DNA of 64,000 nt, from positions 806,001 through 870,000 of the forward strand of contig JAEBUN010000022.1 in assembly GCA_023014365.1 (NCBI GenBank), read 5' to 3'. The notes below the pieces were generated by a model. That model was not told where the DNA came from. It did no database searches and saw only the letters and a program-made list of their open reading frames with translations. The position numbers and the translations under genes were made by a program. Of the stretch, positions 43,223 through 55,402 are shown piece by piece; positions within the stretch are counted from its first letter, which is position 1; each line of letters starts with the position of its first letter. Source of the stretch: Lepiota brunneoincarnata (Eukaryota > Basidiomycota > Agaricomycetes > Agaricales > Agaricaceae).

Positions 43223-45132
43223 CTACACACTCCTTTCTGGGATAGCGTCCGAGTTATCGACATCACCCGCTTGACTACCGGCTGGACTATTAAACCGCAA
43301 TGTCGAGATATCTCGTGCAACCAGTGACTCTGTTAATTTGCAATTTGCCTCACGGATATTGATAATAAGCCGCGTTCCCTAAATGGGTGTAGAGTCTAAT
43401 TTGTGCGAATTATCATTTAGAGAAGACCTACGCAAATGCAGTACGTGACCGTGGACCACCTGACAAAGATTAGATGCTTTTGGACATTTGTAGAGATGAG
43501 CGACCTACGGAAACCAGTTTATTGCACCTAAACCACCGAGACTGAAAGGTGATGCTATTTTGGCCGCAGTCTGCACAAGTCCGGGCAGGGCTATGAAAAC
43601 TATATGCCTATGAGACCAGACAACTAGGACAAATCCAAATAGTCATACCGAAGACTCTGGGTTTTGGGCTTATGAGTGAGCTGTCCTAACCTGCAACAGT
43701 AAAGAAGGCGGACACACGGAATGATAAATAGTGTTCCCTCCCGATAGAACAAGCAGACAATCGGCGTATATCTTTTCATTTTGTTCATTCTTTCGCGAAG
43801 GGTATTCCACGAGACCCCTGCCTCTCTAAGGGACCGGTAGAGCTTTATGATTGTCAGCGTAACAAAGGTCACTAAACAGGTTCAATTGTGGTATCATCAT
43901 CGTATCATAGGGTCTAAGTATCGTACCTGAGCTTGCAAACCGATAGATCCTTCTTCGTTTTAGGATATACAGCGCTTGGAAAACATGGGATACTGACATA
44001 GCTGAATACACCAGTTCGTTTAACTGCGAATGTGGGATGCTCCCATCATGAAAACACCCGTGAAATTGTACCCCGCCCATAGCATGCTCCTGTCCCACAA
44101 TTTGAGTCACAAACCATTCCGCCGTGCCAATTTGAATGATCTCAGGTTCAATAGCATGACGAACTCAGAGACAACTGGACACACAAGCAACTCGACTGTG
44201 CCGGCCATGAACATGGGGTGAGATACAACTATCGAATTTGAGAAAAGAACGCACCGACTGTCATGAAAACCAGAATATATGTGACTTCCATGGTTTAGAA
44301 TAACAATCGCAGCCAGATCCTCATGACTGCTCACCTTTGCGGTTTTGGCCCCACAATGCACGCAATCGCAACACCAACAATGTCTTGAACATTATCGGTA
44401 AGACAATAGCAGTAATCCTAGACCAATAATACATTTAGTTAGATTTCTTCAGATATCTTGTATACGTACAACGCCATAACCCAGCTGGAGACAATACAGC
44501 TGTAGTATGAAACGTGTTCATTCAGAGCAAAGCAATGAGGTTTGGATAATATCTCACAACTAGTGAATAACTGTTGTCAGGACAAGCGAAGCTGAGGCCC
44601 AGACTAACTTACAGAGGCTGAGAGGTGTGTCCTCTCATTTACTGTCGTATTGCGAAATTTCAGATGTATGTAGGCAAAGAAGGAAGTCAATGCCCACTGA
44701 GGATACTGAGTCTAGTTTCTGCCAGTTGATTGCTGATGAATGAGAATATTAAGACACTTGCGTTAATAACACGAAGGCGCATGTACGAAACAAGGTATAG
44801 ATGACCCGGGGCAGAGTCCATGCGCCCCTGTTCAAACAAATGTTTCATTGGCATCGCTCATGGGTTTCTCAAACGAATACCTATGTATGAGGATAACCTG
44901 CAGTCATTTGTGTGAGTGAAAAAAGGGATATGCTGTAGTTGACCAATCACCTCTTCTGGAAACGCATGGAGTGAGTCATAAATGAATAGAGCCATCGCTG
45001 GATCTAGCAAAGTATGATTGTTAGCTGTTTCATATAGATACTGACGAACACAGTACAGGTGAAGTGACCATTGAGTCTTGTGTATTCGAGGTCAGCCGAA
45101 AGGTCCTCCGTTGTTAATCCAAGGTCTGACAT
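43223..45132 (-). pseudogene. DUF6533-like membrane protein, copy 8 (best preserved)
   Basis: ATG 45132 begins MSDLGLTTEDLSADLEYTRL, then NGHFTCTVFV. A 38-nt intron with GTATCT donor, CTAAC branch and TAG acceptor leads in phase to NPAMALFIYDSLHAFPEE. Later come AWTLPRVIYTLFRTC ending at a GCAAGT donor, then QFHGCFHDGSIPHSQ, LVYSAMSVSHVFQALYILK and RIYRFASS, joined in phase to VTFVTLTIIKLYRSLREAG, KRYTPIVCLFYREGTLFIIP and the last exon GTRLIINIREANCKLTESL with stop at 43223. Several hydrophobic helices indicate an integral membrane protein of unknown function. It could still be functional if the GC donor is used; I could not close every join. Confidence 0.6.
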
Positions 45133-45595
45133 ATTTCTGGGGCAGCCAGGTGGTTGATGGCGTGGAGATTTGTTTGTGCCCTGCTGTCCGAACCGATTAA
45201 ATACTCGATCATCGCAATTGATGACGCTACTTTCATGTAACATGATTAGCCAGAAAGCTCAGCTTAGGCCTAATCAAGTACTATGCGGCACGCCTCACTC
45301 GGTGCCTTGCTCGATTTTGATCCTCGTGTTCATTCTTTTATTGGACTTGATGGAGAACCAAACGAGCCTAACAAATTTCCCAGTAGCCCGAACGCACTCC
45401 TTCAGCTTCATCAGTCACCACCTGGGGTTTTGATGTTTCTCAAGCAAGCCGCCCGATCCACTACTAGAAAAGAGTGATTACTCTACTCATGTTATTAGTT
45501 CTCTCTTATGATACAAGACATAGAGATATTTAAGGAAGCAACGCAAGTCTGCTGAACAAGGACAGTGGGTGATCGCAGCAATTAGTTCTCCGTTA
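45133..45595. other. Upstream region of copy 8
   Basis: Alignable with 29232-29600 upstream of copy 5. It contains an extra ~100 bp (about 45470-45560) that the other lacks. No gene. Confidence 0.5.
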
Positions 45596-47150
45596 TAGCC
45601 TAAGGATCATGGCCAAAAATACTGTAAGCTCACTCACACCCCCGTCCTGTCATATTCGGGTACCAAGGCCTAAAGAGCTGGCCTCATGCCCTCGTTCACC
45701 AGCATTCTTAACTTCTAGATCTTCACCAATTTAGGATATCACCAACTGGCCTAAATTGTGATTTGTGGCAACTCCCCTATCGGACGCTTCCAAATCGTCG
45801 CGCATCCCACTCGCTGAAAGAAAGCGTGACTCTCAGCACTCTGTTTTCGTTATGATTCGGACCATGAATCTCAACCTTAAGGTATACATCGGGCCCCTGT
45901 ATTGTACGATTTCACACGGGACGATATCCATTATGTCCGCATGCTGTATTCCAGGTGTCCGAAAAGGGGCCCGAGGAACAACGGGGGTCGATAGAAAGGG
46001 TGACGAAAGAAACGAAACGATGTGAGCGTGCAGATTTAAACTCGATTATGGGGTGGTTGTTCGGACATGGTGTGTTTAATGGTTGAGCATACTTCGTCGG
46101 AACATTCAGTACGTACTAGCAACGGGCCTAGAGGCGACGATAACCAATGTAATATGTAAACAGAGAATTCCTGTTATCCACTGTGCACGTACTCGTCATC
46201 GAGACAATCGTCTCTTCGATTAATTCACCCAACTCCTTCCTCCCATCCAGAATCGCGCGATCTGCCATTCCAACAGTCCATTAGGGCGCTTGTATTGAGA
46301 AACGCTCTCCCTCGAGCCACTGCTACATATTTACCTCTTGAGGTCCCATAGTGGCACTTGGGTCGTTCTTGAACTGGCTGTGGGTGGAGTTGATGACAAT
46401 GCGGCATGAAGGGTCCAAGGGATTGATTGTCAGATAGGTTCCGTTGGATATGGTCCTTGTAGGTGATAACACTATTACTAATTCATTAAGTACGTGGCGG
46501 AGAGTATGTCTGAGATGAGACGCGCAGATGCTACAAGTGATACCATGACGCCCTGGTCGATGGCGTGATTTTCTGAGGTGCCCGCGTTCCGAGCTAGCAC
46601 TCCGACTACGTTTTTCTCTAACTAAAAAGGAATACGTGGCCAAAGATATAGGTAGTACGGGACCAGGTGCACCTCAATCGTACCCTAACATACAGCTGCT
46701 ACTTTCCCCAACTATGTCAAAGCTATCTTTAGGCGTCTGTGCGAGCGCACTTACTCCTACAAAATTTGTTGTAGCCTAATTGAGGATAGGTCATCTGTTA
46801 CATCAAGCATCACATGAGAGCATCGCTTATCAATAAGCGATTTATCATAATAAGGGAGAGAGTACGGCGTAGCATTGTCAATTGTAAGCTTCCCCACCAA
46901 GCCGGCTTAACTTCCGTCCCCTCGAAAAAAAAAAAAAAGGTGCGAGAACCCGCGCCGCCGATACCAGTAGGAAATTCCGTTGACAAATGGGTAGAATCAA
47001 GCCTACTGCAGCACCCTTGATCTTGCGGGCGCAGCACCAACCTCAGCGCGTACCGGCCAGTGCACCAGGAGCCACGCATCTCCAAGAAGCATAGTACCAG
47101 CCACCAGGGTCCCCTACCCGATTGTCCCCTTGCAACCACGGGCTGTCCGA
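45596..47150. repeat. Repeats S (copy 3) and T (copy 2)
   Basis: Repeats 41311-42950 in the same order and orientation, with deletions (for example around 46490 relative to 42300). With copy 8 in between, the arrangement S-T-gene-S-T indicates a partial tandem duplication. The peptide landmarks GTYLTINPLD and DSTHLSTEFPTGIGGAGSR recur. Confidence 0.65.
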
Positions 47151-47282
47151 CTATTTATCCCATTTGCAAAAGGTGTTACGTACCAATAATTGTAGAAATC
47201 CGCGGGTCAAGGTAAGCCCCACATCTCGTTGAGGACCTAGAAAAAATAACAAATTACAGGGTCCAAGTTGGCCGAGGTGTAA

Positions 47283-47845
47283 TCAATCAAAGTGGGCGTT
47301 GGGATCGATCCATACACTTTGGCGCAGCCACCAACCAAAATAACCAGGACCTCGAATTCGGAGTGAGGATATACCCTCACCCATCCCATTTCCTCGCTGA
47401 TCTGTAATCTGTGGTAGTTTCGACACCCGGAGAAAATTGCACGGCCGGCTTTGGGCCGTGTGATTCACAGACATATTCCTTATCATCTGCAGTATATTCA
47501 ATATGCTCAATGGAGTATCAAACAAGCCCCCACGCCCAACGATATCCCGAGGAAAATTGTCACTCGACGGCAGTGTTGTGCCCTGCCCCGGGTGTAGCTG
47601 TTGAGCCAAGGGTAAAACTCGACGGTGGCCCCTGCTCTGGCAATCCACGAGGAAGCCCGTAACGTGTTGAGGTTGGATATTAAACGATGAGCCTTCGGAA
47701 GTAGCAGCAATGGCATTGGTTACTGTCTCACTGTCGAAAGATGTTCTGAGAGACAAGAGCCTGGAGATAGAGAAATCTCCGGCATTTGCAACCAGCGCTT
47801 GTTGGATGAGAGTTTGCTGGAGTTCCTTTGGTTTTCACAGCTCAG
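47283..47845 (-). pseudogene. Unrecognised coding-like remnant
   Basis: A minus-strand frame open from about 47845 to 47283 gives a plausible exon at its start: ELQQTLIQQALVANAGDFS, SLRTSFDSETVTNAIAA, FNIQPQHVTGFLVDC. A possible acceptor AG lies just before it (CCAAAG/GAACTCC). It has no ATG, and after SRGHRR the reading looks less protein-like, perhaps an unspliced intron. I do not recognise the family. It may be the 3' part of a lost gene. Confidence 0.35.
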
Positions 47846-50800
47846 AACCACAGGGTCGGCTCATATTCCTGCGGCAGGATGTTCAGCCGTTTTAAATTCA
47901 AAGACCTTGACTAACTCCTCCTGGGCTTCGATTCAAGCGGTTTATTGTATAACCAATCCAGCACAGCCATAAATGGGTACGAGGTAGCGGATTGGACGGC
48001 AGAAAGCTCCCAAGGCCATTGAATAAAATGTTGGTGTAAACCCGTGGTGGCTCTGCTGTGTAATGCTTCTCGTAGGCAGATGGTCTTGGCGTTGCCTCCT
48101 AAAGTGGCATTATATTGCTGTGAGTGTTAGCTGAGCAAGAATCATATTCACACACTCCGCGCAGCCCCGTCGTCCGCGTCCGCTCGACGACCGCGCTCGA
48201 GTGGGTCCCCACTACATTAATATGCGATGATGTCGTATAGCCACTGAAGCCAAACGTCAAGCGGACGCGCAAGGAGAAAAAAATGATAGGTAACTTTCCG
48301 TGATCACTATCAGGGTTTGATGCCACCTTGATGCATCACAAATGACTTTAACCTTCTGTCTTTCTTTGGCGATAGTGGCGACAGCGAAGTATATTCCTTC
48401 ACGTTAGGCAATTCAGCTGCTGTATATTTTTTTTCTCGGCCTTCCTAACGACCCGAACTCAGATATCCTCCATTATATGGGTTTAGTTTTATGGCCGGCC
48501 GGCATTTGGTGATTGGCTGCGGACTTAGCGGTGGGCGAGTGAGTCTTGCCGACCGAAAATTTCGTCCTGGGGGTGCTCCACGGTGCTTCGGCCAACCAGT
48601 GAAACTCCAGTCGTTCTTGCCTTGTAGAATAGGGCAAAAAATCTCTAGCCGATGAAAGAATACCTCGTCTTGCCTCAGCCCTCGACTCTCAGTGTCCCAA
48701 AAGAGCGGCTTTTGGACGAAGTAGCGTAGGCGATGTGGCAAGCCCACGTGAACAACTCACGATGTCTTCTGTAAGGATGCCGAAGGGAACCAATGGATCC
48801 ACAGGATGGCAGCCTAGAAATAACATCATGATGCACCTGCTCTGCTCTTTGTCTCAAGCTTTGTATGAACTTTGTATGTCGAGAGTGGCTGAAGAACCAT
48901 AGACTACCAAATTTGGCAGAGACCCCCCTCCCCCCACCCTTCTGGGAGCGTAACCGGTGATCATATGTTCTTCGAGAAAATGCGTCCGTTCTTATGTGAC
49001 CGCGTAGGAAAACGCATAAGCTTGAGCCAATCATATAACTTGAAATCTGCATCGCCATTTTGACTGCGGTCAATGGCTCCACTAGCCCTCTATTCTTGGG
49101 CACTGACTCATTGGTCGAAAAATCCTTTGCTTTCGTATCAGAACAGAACCAAATTATACACAGTTGCCGAATGGATATGTGCACAAGCCGAGTTATCGAC
49201 ATTTCATTTCCATTGTGTCCGGTCCTCGTTCATTTATTGTCCGTTTCTCCGTGCCGTCTTTCACTATAACACTAGCGCCATTTCCAAGACCCCAATGGGC
49301 ATGGGCTTCTCCTTCCGGCGGTAAATTCCAATGTGCTCGGCCAAGGACCCTTTAATCCATAAATGTCTGATTAACAACACTCGGCAGCAACTCAGAACTC
49401 TCACATCAATACACGCCCTTCTCGTTCAAGGCTGAGTTTGACTTCCCCCGCGGACTGCAGTAGTAGCATCAATTTACTAAGCTCGGTACGGGGTTCCGGA
49501 ATCGAAGTAGTCTATCCTGCCCAACCCCCCCCCCCCCCCCCCCCCCCAAGATCAACCCGTTTGTAAACACTCTAGCTGACTCTCATATACAAACTCACGG
49601 ATAGATGCAACTTGAGCATTCAATGCTGCGCCCCGGATCTGCATGAGGGGTAGGCCCACATGCAACATGATAACAATCAACTTCGCGAATGAGAGCAGAA
49701 GTAGTGATCAAAGTTGGCTGGTTTGAATGGTTTAAAACATGCGAGATCTCTTGTGACAAGACACGAGGGAGGGAAATGATGGTCAGTGGCGACTGTAACG
49801 AGGTGAAAACGGAAAGGATCAGTATTTTTATCGTATTACCCTTATAACCCGTCGTATTTATATTACCGGGAGAAGCGAACTAGTCAGAGGTGTTTCTAGA
49901 ACTATATTCTCAGACGAATCGACTATGAAGAGGTGTGAGGAGGCCATGAGCATTCGAGACCGTCCAGACGCGGCTACCCTTTACTTTACTGAGTAAGCTA
50001 CTAGCTTCTGTCCAGACCATCATAAACGCAAGCATGAAGCAAGTAACAGTCGTCTAGAGGGCAGTAAGCATGTTTCAGGCTCACCAACCAATCCTTGCGT
50101 TAATTAATCATTGTCAACCAACAATTTATCCGTGACACGCAACAACCCCAATCAAAGAGGATATGGCAGCGTTCCACTCGGTATTCGATTGACAACACAA
50201 TCGGTTGCGAACGAGGGTTCGGGTTTATGGCACGGGGAATATATATGTGTTACCCCCGCCCCAGTTCCACGGAAATTATATGCGTTACTTTGGCGTATAT
50301 ATGTAAACCGTGGATGAATGTTTTCTTTAAACAACTCGATATTATGAGATTACGGACCCTGGATGAAATAGAAGTCCCATCAAACCCTTGCCAACGTCGC
50401 TTACGCGCAGATATTTGACATATGCCAATGTCGTCGCAGGTTCCGGAAGCGCAAAAGGGAAGACCCTCACCCAGCCACCCTCCCTCTCTTTGTCTTTGAC
50501 CTTTCCTTTCGCCGGTAGCCGAACTTTCTCATCCCTCACCTGAACAGAAGAACGTTTCCCTTTTTTGAGGGCCTGGGAACGTCCAACCTCAGAATGGTCC
50601 GAACTTGGAAAATCTGCCAGGCATCCTTGCCGTGTTGGCCTGTATCCGTCTCACAACCACCGATGTGGGGAGGGGGAGACCAGAGATAGCCCAGTCATGT
50701 GCGCTCGAGCCACACAGCATAGCGGGCGAATCAATCATTTCACTATTGTTACGGGCGCTGATGAAGAAAACCCCCTTCCCAACCCTCATATTTCCCACCG

Positions 50801-52426
50801 TTTAAACTTCTTAGTAACCCTTGCAAATCAACGATCAACGGAGTCTATGAAGAAGAAGAAGAACCCGACGAGTCGTAACCCCTACCTCAGCTCCCGCCCA
50901 CCCGTCTCCCCTGCATCAATAAGCGAGAATACTTTTCATCGAACACACCCCTTCCCCCCTCCTTCCCAACCCGACTGCTCTTCTCTTCTCAATTTCACAC
51001 ATCCACCGAGGCCTGGGTAAAGAGCATCTCGAAACAACCACACAATCGCTACGAAACTCCCTCCGACTCGCATCGAAGTTCCTTCCAAACAATAAGTAAG
51101 AAAGATCTTATAAAAATAAACCGCGACAATTCAACATGAGTAATTTTTTTTTTCTCCATCCAATCCCACTGTACTATACATTCCAGGGCGCACACGGCGC
51201 GGCTTCCCCCTGAGTTAATTCAAGCTGTTGTCGGATTAAAAAACCTCCGAAATTGCCAGTTACAATTCCATTCCCTCTGAGTCCAGGGGGGGAGGGGGGG
51301 GGGGTGCGTTTGAAAACTTCCGAGGGTCCCCCCCGTAAAAAAAAATACAAAATAAAACAAAACGGCTGGCGATAATACTTGGCGTCTACGGCCTGGGATC
51401 GCGCGCGCTCGATTGAATTGCATATCAAATCAAGCAACTTCCATAATACACACGTCCCCCGCCCCCTCGCTGTATTTTTTTTAAAAAAAAATCGTGGTAA
51501 CCCGCCCCGCCCTTGGCAGTTGCAAACTCAAAACAACAATACGGAAGCCCGTCGAAAGAGACGTGTTTCCATTCAGCGTGGGTAACCTCTCTCAACTTGG
51601 GATAAGGGAAACAACAGGGAGCCAGACCGACCTAGACCCTGGGTCTCCCGGCAAGAATATTTCAAATTATCGAGAAGAAGGTTTACCCACTCCACTACTT
51701 CCCTGCCACCCGTATCGCCAAAATGCTTCGACAGATGCACACACGTTTATGGACAAATACCGTCCCCTCGCGCAGTGCCAATTGGCCCAATACTGGCACT
51801 TCGCATGCCAAAACCGGCTCGAATCATCACTTGGGGCGGAGGAAAAAAGAAAGACAACAAAGGGATCAAATTTGGCTACACGCAATTGGCAAGCTACATA
51901 CAAAGTACACGAGTAGTTACACTTCATTCTACTTGGTGATTTAATGAACAAAGGGGTAGAAGCTGTTACAAGAAAAAGGGGATGGGGGACATTATGGTGC
52001 AAAAGTCGTGGGCGTAATTCTTCGACCAAAGTTCGTCCTGAAAGCGCGCTATACAAATCAATCTAAAGGGATCAATCATCAAGCAGAACAGACAAGAGAA
52101 AGAAAAGAGAAGAGGAGAGATCAAAGGCAACTACACAAAATTACGCCAGCAAACAAACGTCCCTGCACAGACAAAAAGAGCATCCGCGCTAGAAGCCCAT
52201 GATATCAGGGAGTAATACCGCGCGCTGGCAACAGCCGCAAATACCCGCAACCACAGAATTTCTGCGTCTTCCAAAAATACAGCCAACCCGTATCAAAAGC
52301 AAGCCATAAACCACACGGGTCACAAAGCCGTAAAGTCGTATCTTACCCAAAGCCTGGTCCCACATCCCTCCTCCCTCCTTTCTATCCTACCTCCAAACCC
52401 CCTTAGGGACTGGTCGGCGCGCGCAT
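47846..52426. other. Long stretch without a supported gene
   Basis: Scattered short open frames only. It contains a run of 23 C at 49525-49547, a T/A-rich stretch at 51470-51490, and a G-rich segment at 51286-51302. The part from ~52000 to 52426 is presumably the 3' UTR and flank of the transcription factor gene. Confidence 0.5.
49525..49547. repeat. Poly-C run
   Basis: Twenty-three consecutive C. Such homopolymers are unstable and often miscounted, so the true length may differ. Confidence 0.8.
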
Positions 52427-55402
52427 TCAGTGCATCCCAAGTGCCCCAGGCGCATACCCCTGTCCATATTCATCCCTACCCACATCTACGCCGACACCCG
52501 CCTCATGTTGATGTTGCTCCAACTCCTGCTGTTCCTTGACATCTCCGCCCATCGTGGCAGGCGGAACGAAGAACGCACGCTTCGCGTTGGGAGGTCCTAG
52601 GGTTTGTGAAGCCAATCGCTTAAACGCAGGTCGCAACCTTCCTACACGCCCAGATTCCCCAGAAGCAGCATCATCATCAGTATCTCCTTCCTGGTCCACA
52701 GACACGGATGACGCGCGGGAAGACGAGTCCCCTGTGCTCGATCCCGGGCTCCCACGGCGAAGAGCAAACGAAGAAAGATGTGGGCTCCCTTGGAGATGCT
52801 GTTGCACACCAAATGCGCCCGCCAGGGAAGAATCTCTAGGCGAGCCGCTATGAGTCGTTGAGCTGCTACCGGGCCTCGCGTCGATAGCGGCGCTCTGCCT
52901 GAGTAGATCAAGTTTGACCGAGGGGACTACTCCAATCCCCTTTCCCGCGACGACCGGGCTTCCACCCTGGGTGATGCTGGTGGGACCAGAATAAGCAGTA
53001 GGACCCACTGCTGGCATTGTCCCTCTCCTCGCCTTCGGTACTAAACTCAGATTGGTCGGCGCCTTCCTTGCCATCACGGCGGCTTCATAGCTCCTCAAAT
53101 CATCCTGCAGTGTAGTCCGCACTCCAGACTCTCCCTCTCTATTTGCATCGGTCTCTCGGGACTGGTGACCATTCTGACCCGAAAACACGATAGTGGGCGT
53201 TTTGGAGCTGGGCATAGACGCCACACGGGGACGTCTGGCCCCAGGAGGGGACATCACCTGATGTTGATGCTGTTGCGACGAATTTGCACCGGATTGTGAT
53301 TCCGACGCAGCAGCGGGGCCCGGCCCACTGAGAGGCGTGCGCATATATTGCTTCCAAAAGTCCCTCATCTCTTTCGAATCAACCTCTCTCGGGGTCGCAC
53401 CACTATTGAGCGCACTCGTGCTAGCGCTTCTCATTGGGAGTGCGAGGGAGACCGGTGGCGCACTTTCCCTCAGAGGCATCGGTGTTGCGTCCGGGTCGTC
53501 GGTGGGCAATCCAGATAACGAGGGAATCCCACCCATTTCCATATTCATGTTTGGAAAGAAGGAAGCGCCATCAGTGGCAAGGCCTGAGAGCACATTAGGA
53601 TCATCCAACGACATTGAACCAAAGGCAGACGAGAATCCGTGCTCGCCTCCTTTCAACCCACTCTGATTGTTGATGTCCGTGGCTAATTTGTTGTTGCCGC
53701 TTGCTGCGGGGTCCTGCGACCCAGCGCTTGCATAATCCCTATTGTGATTCGAAAGGTCTTCAAGAGCCTATATCGGGGATGAAACAAAGAAGAGACAAAG
53801 ACGGAGGATGACAAGGAGGGAAAGAGAAACGTGGTTGCCGATAGAAGGACAAAGCGGCACAGCAAAAGAGTATGGGTAAATCAGTGAGCGTCCGATAGAA
53901 AAAAAAAGTATCATAGAAACGGGGAGATGGATAACAACACTTACGTTAAAAGACAACATGTGTGCGTGTTGGCCTTGATTCTGCTGTAAAGTGAGATTGT
54001 CCAAGGGAAGATGGACAGAGGAGGAGGAGGCGGAAGAAGGTATGCTGGAGTGCTCGGCCGCACTCGAGCTTCCATCACTACCTCCAAATTCGACGGATCC
54101 GCGACGTAGATAGGAAGCAGAAGCCTGGGCCTGATGTGGATACGTCCTGGCGCCAGAAGGGAGTTGTTGTAAACCGTGGGTGATCCCGTGGTGGTTCACA
54201 TATTGGTGATGCTGCTGCTGCTGGGGGTGTGAGTGGTGTGACAGGGAATCATGGCCACGGTGCATATCCTTATCTGTATGGTAAAAATGAAACAAAACAA
54301 TGATATCCTCGCTTAGCACTACAATTAATTCTAGTAACGATAATTAAGAGTATTACCATGCAGGCTTTGCTGTTGCGCGGCGTCGTACGAGTCGGACGGG
54401 TCCTGGTCATGGCTCCACGATACCCACGATGAGCCACCAGAGGCCGAGCGAGGATCAGAATAGACACCAGGAGGTGAGAGATTGGCTGAGCCCGGGAAGC
54501 CGGGACCCACTGGACCATCCGTCCCACCAGCGGGGGCAAAGTGCCCATTGCTGGTGAGTGCTGTGGTATTCCGGAGAAGTTCTGCCTGGGCCCTGTATTT
54601 GGAGGTAAAGTCGGTGTGTGGGGCGGTGGAGGAGGAATCGGGGTAGAGGGGTGGGAAGGCAAAGGACTGAGCGTTGTAGAGGGTCTCTGCCATGGAGGTG
54701 GGTACAGATGAGGGAGGTGCGGGTGCAAGGAAAAAGTCGTCAGGTTGGGCATAAGAGATGGGGATGCGGGAGGATGAGATGGAGGAGGGTGGGTCAAGGT
54801 TGCTGTTCGGGGGCGCGTTAGGGCGAGGGTTGTGTCCTGGGCCTACGGGAGCTGTCTGCCTATGGAATTTGACATAGGTGCAGCGGGCTTTACGGTGCGT
54901 ACATTTGGCTAAAAAGGAAAAGGGGTAATAAATGAAAAAGTATATTATTGGTGGAGGGAGTAGTAGGCGTACTACAGGGATTGCTGCCATCGCAGGGAAG
55001 AGAGGATTGGACACACTGGTCACATGCCTGTTTGGAGGTAGTGGCGCGCGAGGCAGAGGCAGAACCCTTCCGTCTGGAGGAGCCTGGATTTTGAGGTGGC
55101 TTTTCATTCGCATGGCATTTGTTAATATGTCTCGAAAGGAGATCACTAGCCTGAGATGAGAAGAGGGGGCTTGAGGAAGGGGAAAGAAAAAAAATAGGGC
55201 ACCTTCTAGCGAATTGGTCGCCACAGTGTTGGCACTTGTAGGGTCTATCACCTGTGTCTGTGGAGAATGGGAGCGATTGAGAATCGGAAGTGGGGCGATG
55301 GTGAGGAGAGAAAAGGAACTCACGAGAACGCATATGGCGGGCGACATGCTGAGGACGGGTGAAGGTGGCCTGGCAGACGGGGCACTTGTGGTCTCCTCCC
55401 AT
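52427..55402 (-). CDS. Transcription factor with two C2H2 fingers and a Zn2Cys6 cluster
   Basis: Six exons: 55324-55402, 55203-55257, 54973-55145, 54357-54908, 53945-54273 and 52427-53767. They total 2529 nt, an 842-aa protein. All five introns are GT-AG and phases close exactly. The first ATG gives MGGDHKCPVC; the frame is open a little further but without ATG. Residues 7-27 and 35-56 are tandem C2H2 fingers (CPVCQATFTRPQHVARHMRS; CQHCGDQFARSDLLSRH). Residues 86-112 form a binuclear cluster C-x2-C-x6-C-x5-C-x2-C-x6-C. The rest is Ser/Pro/Gln/His-rich and disordered, as in activation domains, with no fungal-trans domain seen. A nuclear, DNA-binding regulator is inferred; targets are unknown. 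Confidence 0.88.

Noticed and set aside
48675..49202. 175-aa minus-strand open frame
   Set aside because: No domain, no codon-like composition, no conserved copy; likely chance.
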